Assembly: GCA_030146875.1 (NCBI GenBank)
Contig: JASLAX010000132.1
Location: 1-31,621, forward strand
DNA: 31,621 bases
Direction of reading: 5' to 3'
From: Longimicrobiaceae bacterium
Lineage (GTDB): Bacteria; Gemmatimonadota; Gemmatimonadetes; Longimicrobiales; Longimicrobiaceae
In this document: one piece after another, positions 14,392 through 22,396 of the stretch
Layout: every line of letters starts with the position of its first letter
How positions within the stretch are numbered: the stretch's first letter is position 1
Position numbers and translations under genes: made by a program
The notes under the pieces: generated by a model
Databases searched by the model: none
Told to the model about the DNA's origin: nothing
The model's input: only the letters and a program-made list of their open reading frames with translations

Positions 14392-16245
14392 ATGCGACGC
14401 TTCCTCTCCGCCGTCGTCCTTCTGCCCCTCGCGCTGGCGCTCCCGCCCGGCGCGGCGCGCGCGCAGGAGACCGCCGCCATCACCGGCACCTTCCACGTCA
14501 TCTGGCGCGACGCCGCGAGCGCGGCCCGCGCGGACGACGAGGAGGTCCACGTGGTGGTGGACGACCGCGGCCGCGCCACGGAGCTGCGGATCGACCCCGC
14601 GCGCCTGCGGGCGCTGGGCGGCGCGCTGGCGCTGAACGGCCGCCGCGTCACCGCCGCGGGCCGGCTGGCGGCGCCGGGGCGGGACGCCGCGGCGGAGACG
14701 GGCGAGCGCACGCTGGACGTCTCGTCGCTGCGCGCGCTGGAGGCGGCGGCCGTGGACGGCGACCCGCTGCCGGCCGTCTCGGGCAGCTCTCCGTACGTCA
14801 CCATCCTCTGCCGCTTCGGCGACTTTCCCGCCACGGACTCGCGCCCGCTCGCCACGTACGAGCGCTGGATGGCCTCCACCTTCCCGGGGGCCGACCACTA
14901 CTGGCGCGAGGCGTCGGAGGAGCGCGTGAACCTGGCGGGGAGCGTGGTCGTGGGCTGGTACGTCCTTCCCCAGCCGCACGCGTACTACTTTCCCGAGGGT
15001 AAGATCTCGCACGGTCGGCTGGTGAGCGACTGCCTGGGGCTGGCGGACGCGGAGGTGGACTTCTCGCGGTTCGTGGGCGTGAACATGCAGTTCAACCGCG
15101 ACCTGGGCGGCTACTCGTGGGGCGGGACGTGGCACGTCACCCTCGACGGGCCCGGCCGGCGGATGGGGATGACGTGGATGGCGGCATGGGCGACGCTGGC
15201 CACGTACACGCACGAGATCGGGCACTCGTTCGGCCTGCCGCACTCGTCCGGGCCCTACTCGCAGGTCTACGACTCCCGCTGGGACGTGATGAGCGGCGGG
15301 TCGTTCCCCCACCCCGGCGAGGGGACGTCCATCGCCAACCACACCATCGGCTACCACAAGGACCGGCTGGGCTGGGTGCCCGAGGCGCGCCGCTACGTGG
15401 CCGCGCGGGGGCGCACCGACACCATCACCATCTCCCGCATCGCGTCGCCGCCGGGCGACGGCACCTACCAGCTCGCGGTGCTGCCGGTGGGGGAGACGGG
15501 GGTGTTCTACACCGTCGAGTCGCGCCGCGCCGCGGGCTACGACGCCGGGCGCCTGCCGGGTGAGGCGGTGGTGCTGCACCGGGTGGACGGGGCCGGCCCC
15601 GGGAGCCCGGCGCGCGTGGTGGACCCCGACGGCAACGGCGACCCCAACGACGCAGCGGCCATGTGGACGCCGGGCGAGACCTTCAACGCCGAGGGGATCG
15701 GCGTGGTCGTGCTCGCGGCCACCCCCGCGGGGCACCGCGTGGTGGTCTCGTTCCCCGCCGCGCCCACGTTCCTCTCCGCGCACGACCGCCCCACCGCCCT
15801 GATGGGCGCGCAGTACCGCGACCAGCTCCACGTGGTGGGGACGATCGGGGCCGTGGAGTGGTCGCTGGCGGGGGGCGAGCTTCCGCCCGGCGTGGTGGTG
15901 GACCGCACGCTCGGCGAGCTTCGGGGCATCCCCGAGCGGGCCGGGAGCTTCGAGTTCACCCTGGCCGCGACCTCCGGGGCGGGCACGGCCACGGCCGCCT
16001 TCCGCCTGGGGGTGGGCAAGCCCGCGCTGGAGTCGGAGCGGGTGATGCGGTCGCTGCTGGACCGCGACGGAGCGCTGACGGCGGACGAGCTCCGCTTCCT
16101 GGACCTGCTCGGCAACCGCAACGGAACGCTGGACGCGGGCGACGTGCGCCGATGGCTGATCGACTCCGGCACCGCGGTCCCCGGTGCGGCCGCGCCGGCG
16201 GACCCCTCGAAGGCCGCTCCGCCCGCTCCCCCGGAGGCACCGTGA
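14392..16245 (+). CDS. Secreted M6-like zinc metalloprotease (metzincin)
   Basis: A 617-residue secreted protein. A Sec signal peptide ends at ARA-Q (about residue 24). The central catalytic part has HEIGHSFGLPH (from residue 274), the three-histidine zinc site of metzincins, and a Met-turn WDVMSGG (Met300). The surrounding sequence resembles immune-inhibitor-A/M6-like peptidases. It is followed by a beta-rich domain, a putative-Ig (He_PIG-like) domain around 461-545 (WSLAGGELPPGVVVD, LRGIPERAGSFEFTLAA), and a C-terminal EF-hand or half-dockerin-like segment around 553-595 (LDRDGALTADEL, GNRNGTLDAGDVRRWL). The stop overlaps the next gene's GTG. Likely exported to degrade extracellular protein. 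Confidence 0.85.
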   Translation: MRRFLSAVVLLPLALALPPGAARAQETAAITGTFHVIWRDAASAARADDEEVHVVVDDRGRATELRIDPARLRALGGALALNGRRVTAAGRLAAPGRDAAAETGERTLDVSSLRALEAAAVDGDPLPAVSGSSPYVTILCRFGDFPATDSRPLATYERWMASTFPGADHYWREASEERVNLAGSVVVGWYVLPQPHAYYFPEGKISHGRLVSDCLGLADAEVDFSRFVGVNMQFNRDLGGYSWGGTWHVTLDGPGRRMGMTWMAAWATLATYTHEIGHSFGLPHSSGPYSQVYDSRWDVMSGGSFPHPGEGTSIANHTIGYHKDRLGWVPEARRYVAARGRTDTITISRIASPPGDGTYQLAVLPVGETGVFYTVESRRAAGYDAGRLPGEAVVLHRVDGAGPGSPARVVDPDGNGDPNDAAAMWTPGETFNAEGIGVVVLAATPAGHRVVVSFPAAPTFLSAHDRPTALMGAQYRDQLHVVGTIGAVEWSLAGGELPPGVVVDRTLGELRGIPERAGSFEFTLAATSGAGTATAAFRLGVGKPALESERVMRSLLDRDGALTADELRFLDLLGNRNGTLDAGDVRRWLIDSGTAVPGAAAPADPSKAAPPAPPEAP

Positions 16246-16646
16246 CCCGCTCCTCCCGCGCGGCCTGCGCCGCGCTCGTCGCGCTGACGGCGGCGCTCTC
16301 CGCCTGCGACCGGCCCACCTCGTCCGGCGGGCCGCGCCCGGCGACGCTGACCGTGCGCCTGGAGTCGCCGCGCGCGGACGACCACGCCCTGGTCCTGTCC
16401 CTCAGCGGCCCGGAGGCCATCTCCGCCGTGCAGGCCGCGTCGGGGGAGTACGTGGTGTTCGCGCGGGCCGCGGGCACGGCCGCGCGGGTGGCGGTCTTCG
16501 GGAACGTGAAGCCGGGCGACGTCCTGCGCTTCACGGTCCCGGACGGCCGGAGGGCGAGCGAGTTCACCGCCACGGTGGTGGAGGTGATCGACGGGGCGGA
16601 CGCGGTCGCCGGCCAGTCCGGCTACCGCCTCACCGTCCTTCCCTGA
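16242..16646 (+). CDS. Small lipoprotein, unknown function
   Basis: A 134-residue protein with a lipoprotein signal (lipobox LSAC, Cys22) and a short Pro/Ser linker, then a beta-rich domain (TLTVRLESP, ALVLSLSGPEAI, YVVFARA, VAVFGNVKPGDVLRFTVPD). The pattern GPEAI...VFGN...GDVLRFTVPD resembles small cohesin/IgG-like domains; no family is assigned. GTG overlaps the protease stop and GGAGG lies four bases upstream, so it is co-translated with the protease. If its fold were cohesin-like it could bind the EF-hand/dockerin-like end of that protease, but this is speculation. Confidence 0.7.
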   Translation: MTRSSRAACAALVALTAALSACDRPTSSGGPRPATLTVRLESPRADDHALVLSLSGPEAISAVQAASGEYVVFARAAGTAARVAVFGNVKPGDVLRFTVPDGRRASEFTATVVEVIDGADAVAGQSGYRLTVLP

Positions 16647-16654
16647 CGCCCCGC

Positions 16655-16681
16655 GGGCGCCGCGGAAACTCCGCGGCGCCC
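16655..16681 (+). terminator. Hairpin after the lipoprotein gene
   Basis: A perfect 12-bp stem (GGGCGCCGCGGA with its complement) around the loop AAC lies nine bases behind the stop codon. No T-run follows, so it may work as a factor-dependent or imperfect terminator, or protect the 3' end of the mRNA. Confidence 0.55.
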
Positions 16682-16738
16682 CACTCCCGTAGTGGTGTAC
16701 GAGAGCCGTTCCGCCGCCACCCCCGCCGCCCGATCCGG

Positions 16739-18058
16739 ATGACCGCCGCCGCTGGACCCGCCCCCGCCCCCTCGCCGCGCGACATCATCACGCAGGACGC
16801 CTTCGCGGTGGCCCCGCACCTGCTGGGGCTGCCGCTGGCGCGCCCCTGGCGGCGATTCGCGGCGATGGCGCTGGACCTGGCGATCGTGGGCCTGCTGGTG
16901 AACGTGGGCGGCAAGTTCCTGCTGGCGGCGGTGGCGGTGTATGTCTTCCTGCGCATGGCCCGCCACGCGCCCGGTGGGCGGCTGGTGCCCCGGCCGGTGC
17001 GCATCGCCCTGAAGGCGACCGCGGCGACCCTCGCCTTCGTGCTCGCCCTCTCCTGCTACAACAAGGTCTTCGACCGCGGCGAGAAGGGCGGGGCGGGGGA
17101 GCGCGCGGCGCGGAGCGTGGCCTGGGTCGTGGCCCCCGGGAACGGGAAGCTCGCGGACGTGATCGCCTTCGGCGCCGACCTGAGCGCCATCAAGAACGCG
17201 ACGAACGAGGCGGAGGCGCGGCGCGCCGCGGTGAGCTTCGCCGGGATCGTGGGCCGCAACGGCGCCTCCCCCGCCGAGGTGCGCGCGGCGCTGGAGGACC
17301 TGGCGGGAGAGACGGACAACGAGGTCTCCCGGGCCGCGCTGCTGGCCCACGCGCGCGAGCTCCAGGGGAAGGAGCCCGCGCCCCCCGGCCCCGACTCGCT
17401 GGCGGCGGCGTACGCGGCGGCGGTGGCCGCGCGCGACAGCGTGGCGGCGGACACGCTCGCCGACCGCGTGGGCGCGCTGCTGGCCGCCGACACGGTGAAG
17501 GCGCTGCAGACCCGCGTGAGCGACCTGCAGGAGGAGCGGAACGGGCTGAAGGGCGAGCTGGAGGATGCCCGGGAGAAGGTGAGGGAGGCGGAGGAGGCCG
17601 CCTCGCGGTTCGGCATCGTGGGCGCCATCAAGTCCATCGCCGACGACCTGGGCATCGGCTTCGGGTGGACGGGCCTGTACTTCACCGGCTTCCTGGCGTT
17701 CTGGAAGGGCTCCACCCCCGGCAAGCGCATCATGGGCATCCGCGTGCTGCGCCTGAGCGGCGCCCCCATGACGCTGTGGACGTCGTTCGAGCGCTTCGGC
17801 GGCTACGCGGCCTCCATCGTCACGGGGCTGCTGGGCTTCGCCCAGATCTGGTGGGACCGCAACCGCCAGGGGATCCACGACAAGATCGTGGAGACGGTGG
17901 TGGTGTGGGAGGGCGGCTCCCGCGTGGCCCCCGAGCCCGCGCCCGCCGCCGCCGCGGCCCGCCGCCCCTTCGAGCCGCGGCCGTTCGAGCGGCGTCCCTT
18001 CGACGCCCCGACGCCCGCTCCCCGCCCGCCCGAGCCCGTGCCCCGGCCCGATTCTTGA
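16739..18058 (+). CDS. RDD-family membrane protein with a large coiled-coil insert
   Basis: A 439-residue protein. The first RDD-like part is around residues 25-110 (RPWRRFAAMALDLAIVGLLV, then two further hydrophobic helices). A soluble insert of about 200 residues follows, with helical repeats (SLAAAYAAAVAARDS) and a coiled coil (LQTRVSDLQEERNGLKGEL, REKVREAEEA). The RDD signature resumes near 305-400 with the family's STPGKRIMGIRVLR, a helix pair and WDRNRQGIHDKIVETVVV. A Pro/Arg-rich tail ends it. RDD proteins are membrane proteins, some with transport roles; the insertion between the two RDD halves is unusual. Confidence 0.8.
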   Translation: MTAAAGPAPAPSPRDIITQDAFAVAPHLLGLPLARPWRRFAAMALDLAIVGLLVNVGGKFLLAAVAVYVFLRMARHAPGGRLVPRPVRIALKATAATLAFVLALSCYNKVFDRGEKGGAGERAARSVAWVVAPGNGKLADVIAFGADLSAIKNATNEAEARRAAVSFAGIVGRNGASPAEVRAALEDLAGETDNEVSRAALLAHARELQGKEPAPPGPDSLAAAYAAAVAARDSVAADTLADRVGALLAADTVKALQTRVSDLQEERNGLKGELEDAREKVREAEEAASRFGIVGAIKSIADDLGIGFGWTGLYFTGFLAFWKGSTPGKRIMGIRVLRLSGAPMTLWTSFERFGGYAASIVTGLLGFAQIWWDRNRQGIHDKIVETVVVWEGGSRVAPEPAPAAAAARRPFEPRPFERRPFDAPTPAPRPPEPVPRPDS

Positions 18059-18061
18059 CCG

Positions 18062-18095
18062 TCTCCGGCGGCCGATCCCCACCGACCGCCGGAGA
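18062..18095 (+). promoter_or_regulatory. Hairpin that covers the EEP ribosome-binding site
   Basis: TCTCCGGCGG (18062-18071) is the exact complement of CCGCCGGAGA (18086-18095), with a 14-base loop. The right arm contains the GGAG ribosome-binding site and the A of the ATG at 18095. If it forms in the mRNA it would hide the start of the EEP gene unless opened, for instance by ribosomes ending the upstream gene at 18058. Confidence 0.5.
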
Positions 18096-19120
18096 TGACG
18101 ACCCGACCCGTCCTGGCCAGGGCACCCCACGATCCCGACCGCGCGCCGCCGCTCCCCGCCTTCGAGGTGATCCCGGGGACCGGGGAGCACCCCGACCTCG
18201 CCCACTGGCGGGGCAACGTAGGCGATCCGCTGGCGCTGGACGTCGCCCCCCCCGCCCCGGAGGGGGTGCGGGAGGTGGACGTCCTGTCCTGGAACCTGGC
18301 GGTGGGCACGGCGCGCCTGGAGGCGCTGCTCGCCCGCCTTCGCGACGAGGACCCGGGCTTCGGGGGGCGCGACCCCCGGCGCCCGCTCGTCGTGCTGGCG
18401 CAGGAGGCCTACCGCGCCGACGCCACCGTCCCGGAGCGCCCCGCGACGCCCCACCACGGCGGGTGGCTCGTGCGCGCCGGGCAGACCAACGTGGCGGACC
18501 TGGCGGTGTCGCACGGCCTGTCGCTGCGCTACGCCCCCTCCATGCGCAACGGCGCCGAGCGCAGCGACCGCGGCAACGCGGTCCTGGCCAGCGTGGGCAT
18601 CCGCGCCGCGCACGCCTTCACCCTCCCCTACGTCAAGCAGCGCCGCGTGGCGGTGGCCGCCGACCTGGAGGGCGTTCCTGGACTGACCTTCGTGAGCGCC
18701 CACCTGGACACCTGGGGCCGCCCCCCCGGCGACCGCGGCCCCTTCTGGGGCTTCGGGACCGGGCGCGCCGCGCAGGCCGCCGAGCTGGGGCGCCGGATCG
18801 TGCGCGCGGACGGCCCCGGCGGCGTGATCGTGGGCGCCGACCTGAACACCCCGCTGGGCCCGCGCGACCCCGCCGTGCGCGCCCTGGTGGGGGCGGGGTT
18901 CACGGAGGCCCGCCGGGTGGGGCGCTGGGGCCACACCTTCCACGGCCCCGTGCGGCTGCACCTGGACCACGTGCTCTTCCACGACCGCGAGCGCCGCATC
19001 GAGTCGGTGGAGGTGCGGCGGCTGGACGAGCACGCCGGCGACCGCTCCGCGCGCGTGTTCGGCTCCGACCACCATCCCCTGCTCGCCCGCGTCCGTCTCG
19101 CCGCCCCGGAGGTCTCTTGA
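18095..19120 (+). CDS. Endonuclease/exonuclease/phosphatase (EEP) family protein
   Basis: A 341-residue cytosolic protein of the DNase-I/sphingomyelinase fold. Visible motifs in order: VLSWNLAVG (Asn of the metal site), VLAQEAY (Glu), DRGNAVLAS, VSAHLDTW (catalytic His), GADLNTPLG (Asp/Asn), and LDHVLF plus GSDHHPLLARV at the end (the SDH catalytic motif). All active-site residues are present. There is no signal peptide. The family includes nucleases, inositol phosphatases and neutral sphingomyelinases; being coupled to two cardiolipin-synthase-like genes points to a phosphodiester in a lipid as a plausible substrate, which is inference. The start is ATG with GGAG just upstream. Confidence 0.88.
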   Translation: MTTRPVLARAPHDPDRAPPLPAFEVIPGTGEHPDLAHWRGNVGDPLALDVAPPAPEGVREVDVLSWNLAVGTARLEALLARLRDEDPGFGGRDPRRPLVVLAQEAYRADATVPERPATPHHGGWLVRAGQTNVADLAVSHGLSLRYAPSMRNGAERSDRGNAVLASVGIRAAHAFTLPYVKQRRVAVAADLEGVPGLTFVSAHLDTWGRPPGDRGPFWGFGTGRAAQAAELGRRIVRADGPGGVIVGADLNTPLGPRDPAVRALVGAGFTEARRVGRWGHTFHGPVRLHLDHVLFHDRERRIESVEVRRLDEHAGDRSARVFGSDHHPLLARVRLAAPEVS

Positions 19121-20424
19121 GCGACGTCCTCTCCCCGCCCTGGTGGTTCCTGGCGCTGGCCGTGATCGGCGGCATCGCGCTCGTCAGCGTGATCGTCACC
19201 CTCTTCTTCGCCCTGGGCCGCCGGCCCCAGCGCTTCACCGCCACCGAGGCGCCCGAGATCGGCTCCCCCGACTTCCTGAGGGGCATCAGCGGCACCGTCA
19301 ACGCGCCGCTGATCGAGGGCGGCAGCGCCCGTCTCCTCAACAACGGGGTGGAGATCTTCCCCGCCATCCTGGGCGCCATCGAGCGGGCGGAGCGCACCGT
19401 CAACTTCATGGCGTACATCTGGGAGCCGGGGAAGGTGAGCGACCGGGTGCTGGACGCGCTGTGCGAGCGGGCGAAGGCGGGGGTGCAGGTGCGGCTGATG
19501 CTGGACGGGATGGGGGGGATGCGGACCCCCGACGAGGGGATCGAGCGGCTGCGCGCGGCGGGCGGCAAGGTGCAGTGGTTCCGGCAGTTCCGCCTGGGCA
19601 AGCTGACCCGCTTCCACAAGCGCAACCACCGGCGCGCCATCATCATCGACGGTAAGGTGGGCTTCACCGGCGGTGCCGCCGTGGGCGACAAGTGGATGGG
19701 CGACGCGCAGAACGAGAAGCAGTGGCGCGACATCATGGTGGAGGTGCGCGGCTGCCTGGCGGCCAACCTGCAGTCCGCCTTCACCCAGCTCTGGGCCAGC
19801 GTCTGCGGCGAGATCCTGCTGGGGAAGGACTTCTACCCGGGCGAGGAGCAGGCGGCGGAGACCAGCGAGGCGCTCTCCAAGCACGTCAACGTCATCTCGT
19901 CGCCGGCTGACGAGGCGCACCCGCTGCGCAAGTTCTTCTGGATCTCCTTCGCCTGCGCGCGCGAGCGCATCTGGCTCACCTCGCCGTACTTCGTGCCCGA
20001 CGACGACACGCGCAAGATCATCGCGGAGCGCGCGCGGGCGGGGGTGGACGTGCGACTGCTCCTTCCCGACCACCACACCGACGCCGAGCCCATCCGCCGG
20101 GCCAGCCACTCCTACTTCCAGGAGCTGATGGACGCGGGGGTGCGGATCTGGGAGTACGGGGGGACGATGATGCACACCAAGGCGCTGGTGGTGGACGGCC
20201 GCTGGTCCATCGTGGGCTCCGCCAACATGGACGTCCGCTCCAAGGAGCTGAACCAGGAGAACGTCATTGGCATCCTGGACGACGGCTTCGGGCGGCGGAT
20301 GGAGGAGACGTTCGAGCAGGACCTGGAGCAGGCGGCCGAGATCGACCGAGAGGCGTGGCCGCGCCGAGGGATCGGCCGGCGGATCGTGGAGCGGGTCTGC
20401 GTGCTCTTCGCGGAGCAGTACTGA
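19117..20424 (+). CDS. Phospholipase D / cardiolipin synthase-like protein (copy 1)
   Basis: A 435-residue protein with one N-terminal membrane helix (about 7-33) and two PLD domains. The second HKD motif is canonical (HTKALVVD, His353, followed by GSANMD). The first reads HRRAIIID (His171), with Arg in place of the usual Lys. Cardiolipin synthases join phosphatidylglycerol molecules or transfer phosphatidyl groups at the membrane. The TTG start at 19117 overlaps the EEP stop and has GGAGG four bases upstream. The stop overlaps the ATG of the next, closely related gene. Confidence 0.88.
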   Translation: MSDVLSPPWWFLALAVIGGIALVSVIVTLFFALGRRPQRFTATEAPEIGSPDFLRGISGTVNAPLIEGGSARLLNNGVEIFPAILGAIERAERTVNFMAYIWEPGKVSDRVLDALCERAKAGVQVRLMLDGMGGMRTPDEGIERLRAAGGKVQWFRQFRLGKLTRFHKRNHRRAIIIDGKVGFTGGAAVGDKWMGDAQNEKQWRDIMVEVRGCLAANLQSAFTQLWASVCGEILLGKDFYPGEEQAAETSEALSKHVNVISSPADEAHPLRKFFWISFACARERIWLTSPYFVPDDDTRKIIAERARAGVDVRLLLPDHHTDAEPIRRASHSYFQELMDAGVRIWEYGGTMMHTKALVVDGRWSIVGSANMDVRSKELNQENVIGILDDGFGRRMEETFEQDLEQAAEIDREAWPRRGIGRRIVERVCVLFAEQY

Positions 20425-21818
20425 TGCGCCTTCCGTGGAGGCGCGACAGGGCCCGCGCGGGGCCGGGAGCCCCGGCGCGGGGGCGCTCGTCCCCGGACGG
20501 CGCGCCCGGCTGGGCGCGGCGGAGCTGGCTACGCCGCCTGGTGGCCGTGCTGGCGGTCTTCGGCATCTTCAGCGTGGTGGGCACCGCCCTCTCCCTCTTC
20601 TCGTTCCTGGGCCGACGCCCCGCCGCGGTGCAGGCCACCACGCGGCACGCCCTCGACTCCGAGGCGTTCCTGACCGCCCTGGCGGGGGCCACGGCCTCGC
20701 CGGTGCGCACCGGCGGGCGGGCGCAGCTCCTGAACAACGGCGACCAGATCTGGCCGGCCATGCTGGGCGACATCCGCCGGGCCACCGAGTCCGTCGACTT
20801 CATGGTGTACATCTGGGAGGAGGGGCGCGCGAGCCGGATGGTGACGGACGCGCTGGTGGAGCGGGCGAACGCGGGGGTGCAGGTGCGGGTGCTGCTGGAC
20901 GGGCTGGGGGCGATGAAGGCGCCGGACGAGGACCTGGACCGCATGCGCGCGGCGGGGGTGCGGGTGGCCACCTTCCGCCCGCTGCGGGTGGGGCTGATCA
21001 CGCGCTTCCACCGCCGCAACCACCGGCGCGCCATCGTCGTCGACGGCGACGTGGGGTACACCGGCGGCGCGGCCGTGGGCGACAAGTGGCTGGGGAACGC
21101 GCGAACGCCGGAGTCGTGGCGCGACGAGATGGTGCGGGTGACGGGCCCCCCCGCGCGCAGCCTGCAGGCGGCGTTCGCGCAGATCTGGTCCGGCCTGACC
21201 GGCGAGATCCTGGCGGGCGAGACCTTCTACCCGCCCGCCCCGGCCGCGACGGGCGGGGGGCTGGCGATCACCCGCCACGTGAACGTCGTCTCCTCGCCCG
21301 CGCCCGACGCGCACCCGCTCCGCAAGGTGTTCTGGATGAGCATCGCGTCGTCGCAGCGGCGGCTGTGGATCACCAACCCCTACTTCGTCCCCGACGGGCA
21401 CCTGCGGACGCTGCTGGCCGAGCGGGCCCAGGCGGGGGTGGACGTGCGGGTCCTGGTGCCCGACGGCCACACCGACGCGGCGGTGATCCGCTGGGCCAGC
21501 CAGCGGCACTACGAGGAGCTGCTGCGCTCCGGCGTGCGCATCTGGGAGTACGGCGGGACGATGCTCCACACCAAGTCGCTGGTGGCGGACGGGACCTGGA
21601 GCGTGGTCGGGTCGGCGAACATGGACGTGCGCTCCAAGGAGCTGAACGAGGAGAACGTCCTGGGGATCCAGGACGCCGACTTCGCGGCGCAGCTCGAGAA
21701 GGCGTTCGTGGGCGACCTGGCCCGGGCGAAGGAGATCCGGGTGGAGACGTGGGGGGAGCGGGGATGGTGGCCGCGGACCCGCGAGTGGGTGGCGGCGGTG
21801 TTCGAGGAGCAGTACTGA
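20424..21818 (+). CDS. Phospholipase D / cardiolipin synthase-like protein (copy 2)
   Basis: A 464-residue paralogue of the preceding gene, clearly a tandem duplication: the two share RLLNNG/QLLNNG, FMVYIWE, RFHRRNHRRAIVVDG, TGGAAVGDKW, SANMDVRSKELN and the EEQY end. It has a longer basic N-terminus (MRLPWRRDRARAGPG) and one membrane helix (about 37-62). The first HKD is again HRRAIVVD (His200, Arg for Lys); the second is HTKSLVAD (His382). ATG overlaps the upstream stop (TGATG). The two may form a heteromer or act on different lipids. Confidence 0.88.
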   Translation: MRLPWRRDRARAGPGAPARGRSSPDGAPGWARRSWLRRLVAVLAVFGIFSVVGTALSLFSFLGRRPAAVQATTRHALDSEAFLTALAGATASPVRTGGRAQLLNNGDQIWPAMLGDIRRATESVDFMVYIWEEGRASRMVTDALVERANAGVQVRVLLDGLGAMKAPDEDLDRMRAAGVRVATFRPLRVGLITRFHRRNHRRAIVVDGDVGYTGGAAVGDKWLGNARTPESWRDEMVRVTGPPARSLQAAFAQIWSGLTGEILAGETFYPPAPAATGGGLAITRHVNVVSSPAPDAHPLRKVFWMSIASSQRRLWITNPYFVPDGHLRTLLAERAQAGVDVRVLVPDGHTDAAVIRWASQRHYEELLRSGVRIWEYGGTMLHTKSLVADGTWSVVGSANMDVRSKELNEENVLGIQDADFAAQLEKAFVGDLARAKEIRVETWGERGWWPRTREWVAAVFEEQY

Positions 21819-21907
21819 GGGACGCCCGGGCGGATCTCGCCGGCGGTACTCAGGTCGATCCAGGGGCGGCGTGCGCCACCGGTGGCCGAATGGACCCGGG
21901 TCCGCCC

Positions 21908-21936
21908 TTTCGGTCCGGGGCTCGCGCGGCTATATC
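21908..21936 (+). promoter_or_regulatory. Possible promoter of the RiPP-like peptide gene
   Basis: TTTCGG (21908-21913), a 17-base spacer and TATATC (21931-21936) lie about 100 bases before the peptide start. The -10 box resembles the TATATT embedded before pdxJ; the -35 match is poor. The remainder of 21819-22032 holds nothing else recognisable. Confidence 0.35.
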
Positions 21937-22032
21937 CAGGGGGGCCCATTCGGCCCTCGCGCGCATCTGCTCTGCTGAACGCGTTTCGAAACGAGCGGCA
22001 CGCGCGCTCCATCATCCCCCTGGAGGCGAGCA

Positions 22033-22182
22033 ATGAACAAGCTGACGCTGGACCTGAACTCGCTGTGCGTGGAGACGTTCGCGACCGCGCCGCAGCTCGA
22101 GCAGATCGAGGCGCAGTTCATCCTGCAGCCCATCTCGCGCCGCAGCTGCATCGAGCAGTGCACCACCTCGTGCGTGCCCTGA
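22033..22182 (+). CDS. RiPP (lanthipeptide-like) precursor peptide, orphan
   Basis: A 49-residue peptide with GGAGG six bases upstream and a strong terminator 24 bases downstream. The N-terminal part (MNKLTLDLNSLCVETFAT) has the K-L-x-L-x-L-x-x-L-x-V-x-x-F leader pattern seen in pinensin-type lanthipeptide leaders of Bacteroidota and in many small Gemmatimonadota peptides. The C-terminal part ends SCIEQCTTSCVP: three Cys with neighbouring Ser and Thr, suited to thioether rings or disulfides. There is no Gly-Gly cleavage site. No dehydratase, cyclase, protease or exporter lies nearby, so modification would have to come from elsewhere. The reading as RiPP precursor is inference from leader and core. 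Confidence 0.65.
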   Translation: MNKLTLDLNSLCVETFATAPQLEQIEAQFILQPISRRSCIEQCTTSCVP

Positions 22183-22206
22183 CCGCTCGCGGCTGAGGAC
22201 GACGGA

Positions 22207-22241
22207 AAGGCCCGCCGGGGATCGCTCCCCCGGCGGGCCTT
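22207..22241 (+). terminator. Strong terminator hairpin of the peptide gene
   Basis: A perfect 14-bp stem (AAGGCCCGCCGGGG at 22207-22220 with its complement at 22228-22241) and a 7-base loop, followed by CTTA. The A-rich start of the stem and T-rich end fit a factor-independent terminator, possibly active in both directions. Confidence 0.8.
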
Positions 22242-22248
22242 CTTACCG

Positions 22249-22297
22249 GGCGGTTGAAACCGCGGCAACAACCACACGAAGCCCGCCTGCGCGGGCT
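22249..22297 (+). repeat. Left REP element
   Basis: Contains two small hairpins: GCGGTT-GA-AACCGC and AGCCCGC-CTGC-GCGGGCT, joined by a linker with CACACGAAG. It is the inverted near-copy of 22896-22944 (three mismatches, at 22264, 22270 and 22273). Confidence 0.85.
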
Positions 22298-22396
22298 GTC
22301 CTGCTCGCGATGTGGGCCGCCGCTCCGTCCACGAAGCTGATGCTGGCGGAGCCTCGTGGGGGCGCTCAACGCCGATTCATCTCATCGGGAGGAGGT

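Noticed and set aside
13931..14635. 234-residue plus-strand frame before the metzincin
   Set aside because: No motif, Pro/Ser/Arg-rich, and it overlaps the protease signal peptide in another frame.
13705..15831. 708-residue minus-strand open frame
   Set aside because: It is antisense to the metzincin gene, with His/Arg/Gly-rich shadow composition; the plus strand shows a signal peptide and zinc motif.
22310..22396. Longer start for the RAYT gene (in-frame ATG 22310)
   Set aside because: The extra residues do not fit the Y1_Tnp start, whereas ATG 22397 has a strong ribosome-binding site and begins right before the first strand.
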